Assembly: GCA_947630505.1 (NCBI GenBank)
Contig: CANRHV010000009.1
Span: 1-64,000, forward strand
Source of the DNA: an uncultured Monoglobus sp.
GTDB taxonomy: Bacteria > Bacillota > Clostridia > Monoglobales > Monoglobaceae
Reading direction: 5' to 3'
DNA: 64,000 nucleotides
Shown in pieces: positions 1 through 8,816 of this stretch. Every line of letters starts with the position of its first letter. Position 1 is the stretch's first letter. A program made the translations under genes and the position numbers. A model generated the notes under the pieces. That model was not told where the DNA came from and did no database searches. It was given only the letters and a program-made list of their open reading frames with translations.

Positions 1-309
1 ATTGTTTTGCCTAAGTTGTCAAGGGTGACGGCGTTTTTTATTCTTCTTTTATTTTTCATATCCTACTTTACAGTATCAAATAAAAAGTGTGTGGTCGCAA
101 ACGGAACCACACACGAAAAATGCTTAGCTCCGATTGCTGCCACACAAATTCTCAACTGTTTACAAATACGTGAAAATAGAGCGTGCATTTTTGCCTATAA
201 AGCACAAAAACACGTTTTGCAAACAGTCATATTTAATTTATGTGGCAAATTTATTCTACCATATTATTTCCAAAAGGTCAATGAAATTTTCAAAAACAAT
301 ATCATTCTC
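1..309. other. AT-rich stretch without a convincing gene
   Basis: A 106-codon frame is open across positions 7-327, but it has no ribosome binding site, runs into a repeat array and matches no family I know, so I do not call it. The only structure is a hairpin at 87-114, listed separately. Confidence 0.6.
87..114 (-). terminator. Possible intrinsic terminator, leftward
   Basis: GTGTGTGGT (87-95) pairs perfectly with ACCACACAC (106-114). Read leftward the 9-bp stem is followed by five T residues. No leftward gene ends nearby except the DUF3737 gene about 800 bases away, which already has a closer terminator, so the hairpin may belong to a lost gene. Confidence 0.4.
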
Positions 310-344
310 CTAGTCCCTAGTACCTAATCACTAGTACCTATGTT
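310..344 (+). repeat. Heptad array 1 (five CTAnnnn units)
   Basis: Five consecutive 7-bp units each begin with CTA, and the last is CTATGTT. It is followed at once by a composite hairpin repeat. Confidence 0.85.
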
Positions 345-532
345 AACCCCTCTCCGTCAGGCTTCGCCTGACACCTCTCCCCAAGGGGCGAGGCTTTCGG
401 GCGGCCGAGGTCGTCCGCCCCTACGGCGTTTTGCACACTTTGGTTGTAGGGCGGCATACCCACATGCCGCCGGCCGGATGTGGGCATCCGGCCCTACGGA
501 TTTGGTGCGAGGCATACGGGCTGCCGCCCGTC
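345..532 (+). repeat. Composite intergenic repeat, copy 1
   Basis: Modules in order: a hairpin around CTCTCCCCAAGGGGCGAG (about 374-393), a second module with self-complementary ends GGGCGG and CCGCCC followed by CTACGG (about 409-427), and a hairpin with arms GCCGGATG and CATCCGGC. Related modules recur in at least nine other gaps of this window. No coding role is apparent. Confidence 0.75.
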
Positions 533-567
533 CTAGTCCCTAGGTCCTATTTCCTAGTCTCTACGTT
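533..567 (+). repeat. Heptad array 2 (five CTAnnnn units)
   Basis: Five exact 7-bp units, each starting CTA and ending with CTACGTT. A fragment of the GGGCGGAT module follows at 575-600. Confidence 0.85.
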
Positions 568-631
568 GAGGCAGACGGGCGGATAATATCAGCCCTTACG
601 GCATAGGCGTTGTCATTATTATAAAAAAAGC

Positions 632-657
632 AGCGGCATAGCCGAAACTATGCCGCT
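632..657 (-). terminator. Intrinsic terminator, leftward
   Basis: AGCGGCATAG (632-641) pairs with CTATGCCGCT (648-657) around a 6-base loop; read leftward it is followed by a run of seven T. It is the best terminator candidate for the leftward DUF3737 gene that ends at 919. Confidence 0.6.
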
Positions 658-712
658 GGCAAAATTTAAAATTTTATTGTTTTATGGGAACATGGGCGCG
701 TTTTTTGTTGCC

Positions 713-747
713 CTAATTACTATTTGCTAATCGCTAATCGCTATGTT
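713..747 (+). repeat. Heptad array 3 (five CTAnnnn units)
   Basis: Five exact 7-bp units starting CTA, the third and fourth identical (CTAATCG), the last CTATGTT. A composite repeat begins directly after it. Confidence 0.85.
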
Positions 748-904
748 AACCCCTCTCCGTCTTTCCGCCTTTGGCGGAAATCCACCTCTCCCCAAGGGGC
801 GAGGCAGACGGGCGGATAATATCCGCCCCTACGGTATTTTGCACACTTCAGTCGTAGGGGACGGCGCGGGGATACGCGAACGATTTTCGCCATGCTGTCT
901 CCGC
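748..904 (+). repeat. Composite intergenic repeat, copy 2
   Basis: Contains the CTCTCCCCAAGGGGCGAG hairpin (about 785-804), the palindrome GGGCGGATAATATCCGCCC followed by CTACGG, and a GC-rich module with arms CGCGGGGA and TCTCCGCG. The last module recurs at 2827-2866. Confidence 0.75.
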
Positions 905-939
905 GTAGTCTCTAGTCCCTATTTCCTAGTCACTACGTT
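905..939 (+). repeat. Heptad array 4, overlapping the DUF3737 gene end
   Basis: Five 7-bp units; the first is GTAGTCT rather than CTAnnnn, the last CTACGTT. The array overlaps the 3' end of the leftward DUF3737 gene and supplies its last six codons and its TAG stop. Confidence 0.8.
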
Positions 940-1773
940 GCCCTTAGCCCAGGGCTCGTCGAAGATTATTTCGCCTATGGTGTCGGCTGTGACGGTGCCG
1001 CTCAGCGGGTTCTTGACGCTTGTGATCTCTCCGCGCACATCGGCGGTCACCTCGCTCTTTTCAAACGACAGGTCGCAGTCCCGCATCTCGCAGTCCTCAA
1101 GGATAAGGCCTTTGGCGTAGCACAGCGGCTGGGTGCCGCTTATTTTGCAGCGCACGAGGCGCAGGTTCTCGCTGTACCACGCGAGATACTCGCCGTCTAT
1201 CACGCTGTCGTACACCGTGACGTTTTTGCTGTGCCAGAACGCGTCCTTCGTGTTGAAATTCGAGTTCCTGATCACCGCGTTTTCCACATACTGAAACGAG
1301 TATTTGCCCGTCATCGTCAGGTTGTCGATCTCCATATCGCAGCTGCGCAGAAACGGGTACTCGGAATTTAACTCGCAGTCCGAGATACTCAGGCCGCGGC
1401 AAAACCAGCCGAACTCGACCGAGTCTATCTCGCAGCTTTTGAGCGTTGAGCCGTCGCACTCGCGCAGGGCCTTGATGCCGCCCAGCTTTGAGTTTGTTAT
1501 GTATATATTTTTATCGTACCAGAGCGCCGCGCGGCAGGTGTCCGCCATGGAGCAGTTTTCGATCTCGGCGTTTGTCACGTGCCAGAGCGGATAGCGCAGC
1601 CTAAAATCACAGCCGCGCGCGACAAGGTTCCCGCACTCCTTGAGCGCCGATTCCCCGTCCGCGGGGCCGCTGAATTTTGTATCCGCGATCTCCGCGTTAT
1701 GCAGTCCGTACAAGGCGCGCTCCTCGTCAAAGGTTTTGCCGTTTATTCGGGTAATTTCTCCGTCAAAGCGCAT
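919..1773 (-). CDS. DUF3737 family right-handed beta-helix protein
   Basis: A 284-residue cytoplasmic protein, with no signal peptide, built of short repeats in which hydrophobic, Asn, Cys and Ser positions recur about every 20 residues. This is the pattern of a pentapeptide-like or right-handed beta-helix fold, and the whole sequence fits the widespread DUF3737 family of Firmicutes, whose function is unknown. I start at ATG 1773 because GAAAGGAG lies eight bases upstream; a GTG two codons earlier would sit too close to that site. The gene follows the CDF transporter by 74 bases and may share its transcript. Its last six codons and TAG stop lie inside heptad array 4, so the native C-terminus may have been replaced. 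Confidence 0.8.
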   Translation of the reverse strand: MRFDGEITRINGKTFDEERALYGLHNAEIADTKFSGPADGESALKECGNLVARGCDFRLRYPLWHVTNAEIENCSMADTCRAALWYDKNIYITNSKLGGIKALRECDGSTLKSCEIDSVEFGWFCRGLSISDCELNSEYPFLRSCDMEIDNLTMTGKYSFQYVENAVIRNSNFNTKDAFWHSKNVTVYDSVIDGEYLAWYSENLRLVRCKISGTQPLCYAKGLILEDCEMRDCDLSFEKSEVTADVRGEITSVKNPLSGTVTADTIGEIIFDEPWAKGNVVTRK

Positions 1774-1847
1774 AAGCACAACTCCTTTCTGTAAATTATA
1801 TAATCAAGTCGTTAAAATATGAAGTTTATGTGATTTAAGCCGCCGCT

Positions 1848-2747
1848 TTACATATTTACTTTTTCTATGTACGGGTTAACATGGACCATACAGTGCTTGA
1901 CCTTCGGAAAGCTGCGCTCTATCGCGTGATGGACCTGCTCGGCTATGGCGTGGGCCCTTATCAGGCTGATATTGCCGTCAGCCGAGATCTCCACGTCCAC
2001 GTATATTTTGGAGCCGAACATCCTTGTCATCAAAAGGTCGAGGCTTATAACTCCGTCCTGGAGCTTGATTATCTCCGCCATCTCCCGCTCGGTCTCATCG
2101 TCGCAGGATTTGTCGACCATTTTGTCGAGCGCCTCCTTGCATATGTCATAGGCGGCCTTCAGGATAAACAGACAGATCACCACGCTCGCGATCGGATCGC
2201 ACACGGGGAAGCCCAGGCGCGCGCCCAGGATTCCGACAAACGAGCCGATCGACGACAGCGCGTCGCTGCGGTGGTGCCACGCGTCAGCCATCAGGGCGGT
2301 AGAATCGACTTTTTTGCCGTAATACCTGGTGTACCAGAACATGGCCTCTTTGACGACGATCGAGAGCGCCGCGGCTCCCAGCGCCAGCGCGCCCGGGACC
2401 GCGAGGGTCTCAAACCGCGCGGATGCGATTTTTTTCACTCCGTCAAATCCTATGCCGAGGCCCGTCACAAACAGCACCGCCGACAGGATCACCGCCGCGA
2501 TGCACTCCATGCGCTCGTGGCCGTAAGGGTGGTCGTGGTCGGCTTTTTTGGCGGCCGCACCTGCTCCTATCATGACGATTATCGTGCTGAAAACGTCGGA
2601 GGCGGAATGTATCGCGTCACTGATTATGGCGCCGGAATTCGCCGCGAAACCTGCGACCAGCTTAACGGCGGACAACAGCATGTTTATCACAATGCTGACG
2701 TTCGACACGCGCATTATTATTTTTTTTGTATTGTCCGCCATTTCCAA
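1848..2747 (-). CDS. Cation diffusion facilitator (CDF) metal efflux transporter
   Basis: 299 residues, the usual size for FieF/YiiP-like CDF proteins, which export Zn, Fe, Mn or related divalent metals in exchange for protons. Transmembrane helix 2 carries SDAIHSASD and helix 5 carries DAWHHRSD, the two H/D-x-x-x-D pairs that form the metal site. A cytoplasmic HDHPYGHER loop and a C-terminal ferredoxin-like dimerisation domain (about residues 215-295, ending in an HVNPY-type motif) complete the family layout. Start is uncertain between a TTG at 2747, five bases after GAGG, and the ATG two codons later. Metal specificity cannot be read from the sequence. Confidence 0.93.
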   Translation of the reverse strand: MEMADNTKKIIMRVSNVSIVINMLLSAVKLVAGFAANSGAIISDAIHSASDVFSTIIVMIGAGAAAKKADHDHPYGHERMECIAAVILSAVLFVTGLGIGFDGVKKIASARFETLAVPGALALGAAALSIVVKEAMFWYTRYYGKKVDSTALMADAWHHRSDALSSIGSFVGILGARLGFPVCDPIASVVICLFILKAAYDICKEALDKMVDKSCDDETEREMAEIIKLQDGVISLDLLMTRMFGSKIYVDVEISADGNISLIRAHAIAEQVHHAIERSFPKVKHCMVHVNPYIEKVNM

Positions 2748-2783
2748 ATTCGCCTCACTTTTTTCTCTCTATATGCCTCGCCC

Positions 2784-2818
2784 AACATAGGTACTAGGGA
2801 TTAGTAACTAGGTACTAG
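2784..2818 (-). repeat. Heptad array 5 (minus orientation)
   Basis: On the minus strand five exact CTAnnnn units end in CTATGTT. It points away from array 6 at 2867-2901, and a CGCGGGGA...TCTCCGCG module lies between the two. Confidence 0.85.
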
Positions 2819-2866
2819 GCATATGACGCGGGGAAATGCCAATGATTTTTGCCAAATTCTCTCCGC

Positions 2867-2901
2867 GTATTCGCTATTCGCTAATTACTAATCACTATGT
2901 T
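2867..2901 (+). repeat. Heptad array 6 (five units)
   Basis: Units are GTATTCG, CTATTCG, CTAATTA, CTAATCA and CTATGTT. As in array 4 the first unit begins with G and the array is preceded by TCTCCGC. Confidence 0.85.
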
Positions 2902-2955
2902 TATGTATGCCGAAAGACTGTGTTTTGTGATTAAATATATAAAAAATATTCAAAA

Positions 2956-4098
2956 CTATTCCAGATAATCTTTCAGCTTTTTGCTGCGGCTGGGGTGGCG
3001 CAGCTTTCTGAGCGCCTTGGCCTCGATCTGGCGTATGCGCTCGCGGGTGACATTGAACTCCTTGCCGACTTCCTCGAGGGTCCTGGCTCTGCCGTCGTCG
3101 AGGCCGAAGCGGAGGCGCAGCACCTTTTCTTCTCTGGGGGTCAGAGTGCTGAGCACGTCAACCAGCTGCTCTTTGAGCAGCGTGAAAGTCGCCGCGTCGG
3201 AGGGAGCGGGCGCGTCGTCGTCTCTGATAAAGTCGCCCAGGTGGCTGTCCTCCTCCTCGCCTATCGGGGTCTCGAGCGAGACAGGCTCCTGCGCGATCTT
3301 TAGTATCTCGCCCACCTTGTCGACCGGCATGTTGAGCTCTTTTGCGACCTCCTCGGGCAGAGGGTCGCGGCCAAGCTCCTGAACCAGCTGTCGCGAAACG
3401 CGCACCAGCTTGTTTATCGTCTCGACCATGTGCACCGGTATCCTGATGGTTCTCGCCTGGTCGGCTATCGCTCTTGTGATGGCCTGCCTTATCCACCATG
3501 TGGCGTAGGTCGAGAATTTATAGCCTTTGGTGTAGTCGAACTTTTCGACCGCCTTGATAAGGCCCAGGTTTCCCTCTTGTATCAGGTCGAGGAACAACAT
3601 TCCGCGGCCCACATAGCGTTTCGCTATGCTGACTACCAGACGTAGATTCGCCTCGGCCAGCTTGCGCTTGGCGTACACGTCGCCCTCGCTCATCTTCTTT
3701 GCCAGCTCGGCCTCCTCCTCGCCTGTCAGCAGGTTTACCTTGCCTATCTCCTTGAGGTACATGCGCACCGGATCGTCAATGCTGACGCCGTCTGGCACCG
3801 ACATGTCCTCGAGCTCTTCCTCGGTCACGCGGTCCGCCTCGTCGACGACCGGCTCCGGGTCTATGCTGCCCACTATCTCGATGCCCTGCTTCTCGATTAT
3901 CTCGTAGATGCGATCCATCTGATCGGCCTCGAGTTCAAGTTCCTCAAGCTTGTCCGCCACGGTCTTGTACTCAAGCATACCCATTTTTTTGCCCTCATCG
4001 AGCAGACCCTGGATGATCTGCGCCTTTTTCTTGGCGACGCTGATATCGGGCTTGGTCTCCGGCGTCTTTTTGTTCATGTCATCGTTTTTACTGCTCAT
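2956..4098 (-). CDS. rpoD: Primary RNA polymerase sigma factor RpoD (sigma-A)
   Basis: 380 residues, the size of Firmicute sigma-A. An N-terminal region 1.1-like segment and acidic linker precede region 1.2 ([13 protein letters not shown]), region 2 ([20 protein letters not shown], then [10 protein letters not shown], the -10 reading and melting helices), region 3 ([11 protein letters not shown]) and region 4, with the helix-turn-helix [20 protein letters not shown] that reads the -35 box. It directs RNA polymerase to housekeeping promoters; many promoters in this window fit its TTGACA-17-TATAAT consensus. The gene begins one base inside the stop codon of dnaG (TAATG), so the two are translationally coupled in a dgt-dnaG-rpoD operon. 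Confidence 0.98.
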   Translation of the reverse strand: MSSKNDDMNKKTPETKPDISVAKKKAQIIQGLLDEGKKMGMLEYKTVADKLEELELEADQMDRIYEIIEKQGIEIVGSIDPEPVVDEADRVTEEELEDMSVPDGVSIDDPVRMYLKEIGKVNLLTGEEEAELAKKMSEGDVYAKRKLAEANLRLVVSIAKRYVGRGMLFLDLIQEGNLGLIKAVEKFDYTKGYKFSTYATWWIRQAITRAIADQARTIRIPVHMVETINKLVRVSRQLVQELGRDPLPEEVAKELNMPVDKVGEILKIAQEPVSLETPIGEEEDSHLGDFIRDDDAPAPSDAATFTLLKEQLVDVLSTLTPREEKVLRLRFGLDDGRARTLEEVGKEFNVTRERIRQIEAKALRKLRHPSRSKKLKDYLE

Positions 4099-5900
4099 TA
4101 TTTTGCACCTCCGGTTGCATTTTTTCTGTTTTTCTTCTTTTCAAAGAGCAGTCTCAGCTGCTCATCGTCCTGCGCGGCGTTCAGCCGCTGCCGCTCCTCC
4201 TTTGCCCGAACCAGAATACCTATCGGCCCGGCGCAGGCGAGAAGCTTGTCCTTTGTTTCCTTATCGTTTATAAGTATATCCGAGACCGTTCCCGCGTCCT
4301 CGGGAGCGCATCTTCCCATTATGTCGGAAGGCTCGGGCACCGCGCCGCTCTCGGCGAGACTTATCAAAAGTTCCGCCAGCCGCTTGTGCGCCGGCTCGGA
4401 CGCGAAATCATCAGGCGTCAGGCCGCTTTCCAGAACCTTTTTTATCACTCGCTCGTCGCACATCAGGTTGAGCAGGAACCGCTCCGCCCAATACACGCCG
4501 CGCACATTTTTTTCCTCGGGCAGCGGCCTGTGCATAGTTCTGCGCAGCCGCTCCGATTCCCGGCACCTTTGGTCGGTCTCGGCGTTTTTGAGCTCGATAT
4601 CCGAGACTCCCGCCATGATGCCCGCGGCGCTTATCTTGAGTTCATCCGCCAGGCGCCCGACGTATATCTCCCGCTGCGCGGCGTCCTTTATCCGCGCCAG
4701 AACCTCCGAAACCTCGCGGGTGAAGTCAACTTTATCGTCCACATCGTTTAGGTTATATTTTTCTCTGATGCCGTCGATTTTATACTCGATCAGCGGCCGC
4801 GACCGCTCTATCAGCACGGAGAACATGTCGGGGCCCTTGTTTTTGATAAACTCGTCGGGGTCCTTGCCGTCGGTGACGGTCAGCACCCTGACCTTTACGC
4901 CCTCGTCAAACAGTATGTCGCCCGCTCTCAGCGTGGCCTTGATTCCCGCCTCATCGTTGTCGTAGCACAGCACCGCGCGGGGCGCGTATCGCTTGACGAG
5001 CCGCGCCTGCTCGGGCGTGAACGCCGTGCCCAGCGAGGCCACCGCGTTTCCGAATCCGCTCTGGTGCAGCGCAACAACGTCCATGTAGCCCTCCATCAGC
5101 AACAGCCGTCCCGACTTGTCGTTTTTGGCAAGGTTCAATCCGAACAGGTTGTCCTTTTTTTTGAATATAAGCGTTTCGGGCGTGTTCCAGTATTTGGGCG
5201 CGTCGGTCCCGTCTCTGATTATTCTGCCGCCGAAGGCTATCACCCTGCCGCGGACGTCGATTATCGGGAACACCACCCTGCCGTCGTAAAACGCGTCGTA
5301 GTACGTGCCGTTCTGTCTGCGCCTGATCAGACCCGCGTCCTCCATGTCGCCTTCCGCGCAGCCCTGCGCCTTCAGATGATCATAAAGATCAGTCCAGCCC
5401 TCGGGCGCGTAGCCTATGCCGAATTTTTTTATCGTGGAATTTTTGAGCTTGCGCTCTCTTAAATAGTCGAGTCCCGGTTTTCCCTCGGGCTTTGACAAAC
5501 AGTCAAAATAATACCGCGCCGCCATAGCGTTGATTTGATACAGCCGCTCCTTTTTCTTGGAGAGCATCAACTGTTTCTGTTTATCGCCCCCGCCGCGGGT
5601 GCTCGGCATCTCCATATGCGCCCGATCCGCCAGATACTTCACGGCGTCCATAAAATCAAGGTTCATGGCGGCCTCGACGAACTGTATCACGCTGCCCCCG
5701 GCCCCGCAGCCGAAGCAGTGGAATATCTGCTTGTCGGGCGAGACCGAAAGAGACGGGGATTTTTTGTCGTTATGCAGCGGGCACAGACCCATCATGTTGT
5801 TTCCACTGCGCTTCAGCGTGGTGAAGCCCGATATTATCTCAACGATGTCGTTTCTCATCACGACCTCGTCGAGAAAGCTCTGAAAATCACTGCTTGCCAT
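4098..5900 (-). CDS. dnaG: DNA primase DnaG
   Basis: 600 residues, normal for bacterial primase, which makes RNA primers at the replication fork. The N-terminal zinc finger shows [11 protein letters not shown] and [10 protein letters not shown] (about residues 40-70). The catalytic core contains [23 protein letters not shown] and the Toprim motifs [14 protein letters not shown] and CYDNDEAG, with the acidic residues that bind metal. The C-terminal third is the weaker DnaB-helicase-binding region. The gene lies 15 bases after dgt and shares one base with rpoD. Confidence 0.98.
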   Translation of the reverse strand: MASSDFQSFLDEVVMRNDIVEIISGFTTLKRSGNNMMGLCPLHNDKKSPSLSVSPDKQIFHCFGCGAGGSVIQFVEAAMNLDFMDAVKYLADRAHMEMPSTRGGGDKQKQLMLSKKKERLYQINAMAARYYFDCLSKPEGKPGLDYLRERKLKNSTIKKFGIGYAPEGWTDLYDHLKAQGCAEGDMEDAGLIRRRQNGTYYDAFYDGRVVFPIIDVRGRVIAFGGRIIRDGTDAPKYWNTPETLIFKKKDNLFGLNLAKNDKSGRLLLMEGYMDVVALHQSGFGNAVASLGTAFTPEQARLVKRYAPRAVLCYDNDEAGIKATLRAGDILFDEGVKVRVLTVTDGKDPDEFIKNKGPDMFSVLIERSRPLIEYKIDGIREKYNLNDVDDKVDFTREVSEVLARIKDAAQREIYVGRLADELKISAAGIMAGVSDIELKNAETDQRCRESERLRRTMHRPLPEEKNVRGVYWAERFLLNLMCDERVIKKVLESGLTPDDFASEPAHKRLAELLISLAESGAVPEPSDIMGRCAPEDAGTVSDILINDKETKDKLLACAGPIGILVRAKEERQRLNAAQDDEQLRLLFEKKKNRKNATGGAK

Positions 5901-5915
5901 CGGGCCCGCCTCCTT

Positions 5916-6920
5916 TTATTTTACCCAGAATTTGGGAACATACAGTTCCTCGTACCGCTTGACCGCGAACGGGTCGCTCATTCCCGCGATGTAGTCGGCG
6001 GTGATTATATGCTTATCGTCGGTGCGGCTGTTTTCCCGCGTCTCGCGCGGGATCAGATCAATATCGTTTAAAAAACTCTCGTAAAGACTTTCTATAATAT
6101 TCTTCGCTTTTTCTTCCTCGACCGCGATCTCCAGTTCGGGATTGGTGTATACCCGATCGTACAAAAACTGCCGAAGCCCGGTCATCGCCGCGTGGACCTC
6201 GGGCTCCATGGCTATGTCTCCCGATTTTTCGCTCTCGCCGATAACCGCCTTTATCATGGTGTCGATCCTGACCGAATGGCGGCCGCCGAGAACCGCGGTG
6301 AAGTCGGACGGTATATCGCTCTCGCTGAGCACCCCGCCGCGAACCGCGTCGTCAATATCGTGATTTATGTAGGCTATCCGATCGGACAGCGCCACTATCC
6401 TGCCCTCGAGGGTCTCCGCCTTTCGGCTGCCCGTGTGATTGATTATTCCGTCGCGCACCTCGTGTGTCAGGTTCAGACCTTTGCCGTTTTCCAGCACGTC
6501 GACCACACGAAGGCTCTGCTCGTTGTGCCTGAAACCCTTGGGACAAATGTCGTCAAGCACCCTCTCGCCCACGTGGCCGAAGGGCGTGTGCCCCAGATCG
6601 TGTCCCAAGGCGATCGCCTCGGTCAAATCCTCGTTAAAGCTGAGAGAGCGGGCGATCGTTCTGGCGATCTGCGCCACCTCGAGAGTGTGTGTGAGGCGCG
6701 TCCTGTAGTGGTCGCCCTGAGGCGACAGGAACACCTGCGTCTTGTGTTTAAGCCGTCTGAACGCCTTTGAATGGATGATGCGGTCGCGGTCGCGCTGGAA
6801 GCAGGTGCGCAGCTCGCAGGGCTCCTCGCTCTCGCGTCTGCCCTTTGACTCGGCGCTGAGAACCGCTCCCGCGGACAAATATTCGCGCTCTCTGTTTTCG
6901 ATCATCTCTCTGACATTCAT
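5916..6920 (-). CDS. dgt: dGTPase-like HD-domain triphosphohydrolase
   Basis: 334 residues, the short Firmicute form of the Dgt family, which removes triphosphate from deoxynucleotides (dGTP in E. coli; related Firmicute enzymes can act on other dNTPs). The HD metal site is clear: RRLKHKTQVF, then RTRLTHTLEVAQIAR, then ALGHDLGHTPFGHVGE. Further family blocks are FRHNEQSLRVV and LSDRIAYINHDIDD. It is the first gene of the dgt-dnaG-rpoD cluster, an arrangement seen in other Clostridia. The start ATG has AGGAGTGA upstream. Confidence 0.93.
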   Translation of the reverse strand: MNVREMIENREREYLSAGAVLSAESKGRRESEEPCELRTCFQRDRDRIIHSKAFRRLKHKTQVFLSPQGDHYRTRLTHTLEVAQIARTIARSLSFNEDLTEAIALGHDLGHTPFGHVGERVLDDICPKGFRHNEQSLRVVDVLENGKGLNLTHEVRDGIINHTGSRKAETLEGRIVALSDRIAYINHDIDDAVRGGVLSESDIPSDFTAVLGGRHSVRIDTMIKAVIGESEKSGDIAMEPEVHAAMTGLRQFLYDRVYTNPELEIAVEEEKAKNIIESLYESFLNDIDLIPRETRENSRTDDKHIITADYIAGMSDPFAVKRYEELYVPKFWVK

Positions 6921-6981
6921 AAAATCACTCCTATGTTTAATATTCTACAAAAAATCCTTTTTTCCTTTTATTTATTCCGCG

Positions 6982-7010
6982 TTGACAAATTATCCGTTTT
7001 ATTATATATT
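6982..7010 (+). promoter_or_regulatory. Sigma-A promoter of trmK
   Basis: TTGACA (6982-6987), 17-base spacer, TATATT (7005-7010); the start codon follows 33 bases later. Confidence 0.75.
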
Positions 7011-7042
7011 AAAATATATTATTGAAGAAAAGGAAAATTTAT

Positions 7043-7726
7043 ATGATAAAACTAACGCCGCGGCTTGAAATCATAGCCGGGCTTGTCAAAAATTCGGAAG
7101 TGACCGCCGATATCGGCACCGACCACGCGTATCTTCCGGTGTCTTTGATCGAGCGGGGAAAAGCGAAAAAAGCGATCGCCTCGGACATAGCCGAAGGCCC
7201 TCTCACGCGGGCCGCCGAAACCGTGAACAAGCACCGCATGAACGGCATGATCTCGCTGCGCTTGGGCGCGGGGCTTGAAACTCTGACGCCCGGAGACAAA
7301 GCGGACACGATCATTATCGCAGGAATGGGCGGCGAGACGATCGCGGAAATACTCGAAAACTCACCGGAAATTGTAAACGCGGCGAAGCTGATCATAGCGC
7401 AGCCCATGTCGTCGGCGCCCGAGTTCCGCGACTATATATACGAAAAGGGATATTCCGACATACGGGAGCGTTTGGCGGTCGAGGGCGGCAAGATATACAA
7501 TATTATCTCGATGTCGCCGATAAAGATAACCCACGCTCCGCTTGAGCCCCATGAGCGCCTCGCGGGGCGGGACCTGCTCGAGCGGCGGCCGGAGCATTTC
7601 GACAAATATCTCAAAAATCTGACAAACGCCCTTGAAGCGAAAATAAGCGGACTGAGCCGCGCGGCGTCGCCCGAAGCGAAATCCGAGCTTGAGCGGACAA
7701 AAGATATATTGTCAAAACTGTCTTAG
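7043..7726 (+). CDS. trmK: tRNA (adenine(22)-N1)-methyltransferase TrmK
   Basis: 227 residues. TrmK methylates N1 of A22 in the D-loop region of bacterial tRNAs using S-adenosylmethionine. The SAM-binding motif ADIGTDHAYLP and the catalytic-loop motif IIAGMGGETI are present, followed by the helical C-terminal domain typical of the family. I start at ATG 7043 because AGGAAA lies nine bases upstream; an in-frame TTG at 7022 would place that site inside the gene. It is paired with the Nif3-like gene downstream, the arrangement also found in Bacillus (yqfN-yqfO). Confidence 0.95.
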   Translation: MIKLTPRLEIIAGLVKNSEVTADIGTDHAYLPVSLIERGKAKKAIASDIAEGPLTRAAETVNKHRMNGMISLRLGAGLETLTPGDKADTIIIAGMGGETIAEILENSPEIVNAAKLIIAQPMSSAPEFRDYIYEKGYSDIRERLAVEGGKIYNIISMSPIKITHAPLEPHERLAGRDLLERRPEHFDKYLKNLTNALEAKISGLSRAASPEAKSELERTKDILSKLS

Positions 7727-7742
7727 CGCGGATCGCATGCAG

Positions 7743-7761
7743 GGGCGGATATTATCCGCCC
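7743..7761. repeat. Palindromic intergenic repeat
   Basis: GGGCGGATATTATCCGCCC is a perfect 19-bp palindrome, one of the modules of the composite repeats, here alone between trmK and the Nif3-like gene. Confidence 0.7.
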
Positions 7762-7811
7762 GCATATATACGGATAAATACAACAATCGTAAAATATAAA
7801 GGAGTGATCTT

Positions 7812-8612
7812 ATGTCAACAACCGTAAAACAGATCGCGGCTCATATCGAGCGTCTGGCTCCGCGTGAGCTGGCCGAGCACTGGGACAACGTCGGGCTTAT
7901 GGTCGGCGATCTTGAAAAGGAAGTGAACACGGTCTACGTCGCGCTGGACGGCACAAGCCGCAATGTCCGCGAGGCGATAGACAAGGGAGCGAATATGATA
8001 ATAACCCACCACCCGCTGATCTTCACCTCGGTAAACCGCGTTATCGAGCAGGACGTGACCGGCAGCGTTATCATCAATCTTATCAAAAACGACGTCGCGC
8101 TATATAGCGCCCACACCAATTTCGACATCGCGGACGGCGGCATGAACGACATACTCTGCGACAAGCTGGACATAGTCGACACGCGGCACTTTCTGGACTC
8201 AGAGTGCGTTGACGGCGGCGGAAAGCCTCTTGACAACATAGGCAGGGTCGGACGGCTGGACACTCCCTCCGAGCTGGCGGACTATGTTGATTACGTCAAA
8301 AGCGTTCTCGGCTGCGCCGCCATAAGCTATGTGGGAGACCCGTCCGAAGTCGTCACCACCGCGGCGGTATGCAGCGGCAGCGGCGGAGATCTGATCTACT
8401 GCGCCTATAACGCGGGCGCCGATGTCTATATTACCTCGGAAATAAAGCACCACGAGGCGCAGCTGGCGCTGGAGCTGGGCATAAACCTGATCGACGCGGG
8501 ACATTTTGAGACCGAAAACATCATATGCGGATTTATGGAGGACTTTCTCAAAGAACGGTTCCCCGACCTCAAAATAATAAGCTCCTCCGCCGATCCGTAC
8601 AAAAAAAGATAA
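7812..8612 (+). CDS. Nif3-like dinuclear metal-centre hexameric protein
   Basis: 266 residues, the short form of the Nif3/YbgI/DUF34 family (Bacillus YqfO carries an extra central domain). The metal ligands sit in IITHHPLIF, LYSAHTNFD and the C-terminal GHFETE, and HWDNVGLMVGD is the N-terminal signature. The family forms toroidal hexamers with two metal ions per subunit; cyclohydrolase or metal-insertion roles have been proposed but the physiological job is not settled. ATG 7812 is preceded by GGAGTGA. It is co-oriented with trmK 85 bases upstream, so one transcript is likely. Confidence 0.92.
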   Translation: MSTTVKQIAAHIERLAPRELAEHWDNVGLMVGDLEKEVNTVYVALDGTSRNVREAIDKGANMIITHHPLIFTSVNRVIEQDVTGSVIINLIKNDVALYSAHTNFDIADGGMNDILCDKLDIVDTRHFLDSECVDGGGKPLDNIGRVGRLDTPSELADYVDYVKSVLGCAAISYVGDPSEVVTTAAVCSGSGGDLIYCAYNAGADVYITSEIKHHEAQLALELGINLIDAGHFETENIICGFMEDFLKERFPDLKIISSSADPYKKR

Positions 8613-8722
8613 AACGGCTTCCCCTTGAGGGGAAGCTGCCGCCGAAGGCGGCTGATGAGGTGTCTTTGCCTGCAAATTCAACTTTTTATGCAATTGGGGC
8701 TTCCCCTTGACGGGAAGCTTTT
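8613..8722. repeat. Composite intergenic repeat, copy 3
   Basis: GCTTCCCCTTGAGGGGAAGC, then inverted arms GCCGCC and GGCGGC and GATGAGGTG, then a second diverged half-palindrome at about 8699-8720. It lies between the Nif3-like gene and xpt. Confidence 0.7.
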
Positions 8723-8750
8723 ATTTTGTCTTTAATTCGCTATTTATTTA

Positions 8751-8779
8751 TTGACAATATATTGCAAAAAATGTATAAT
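8751..8779 (+). promoter_or_regulatory. Consensus sigma-A promoter of xpt-pbuX
   Basis: TTGACA (8751-8756), exactly 17 bases, TATAAT (8774-8779): a perfect consensus. The start codon is only 37 bases past the -10 box, leaving no room for the roughly 70-base guanine riboswitch that controls xpt-pbuX in Bacillus. Confidence 0.9.
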
Positions 8780-8816
8780 TCTAATTAACATCATTCTATG
8801 GAAAGGCGGGGCAGTT

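Noticed and set aside
7-327. 106-codon open frame at the left edge
   Set aside because: No ribosome binding site, atypical composition, includes a terminator-like hairpin and runs into a heptad array; no family resemblance.
310-344. Heptad array as a CRISPR or ordinary microsatellite
   Set aside because: Units are 7 bp without spacers, so not CRISPR; units vary in the last four bases but number exactly five with a fixed last unit, unlike slippage microsatellites.
340-543. Open frame across the first composite repeat
   Set aside because: The frame consists of hairpin repeat modules that occur in other gaps in different frames.
1881-2804. 307-codon frame opposite the CDF transporter
   Set aside because: It is antisense to a clear gene and reflects codon bias; its translation is full of His, Arg and Val with no domain pattern.
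8780-8816. Guanine riboswitch upstream of xpt
   Set aside because: Only 37 bases separate the -10 box from the start codon.
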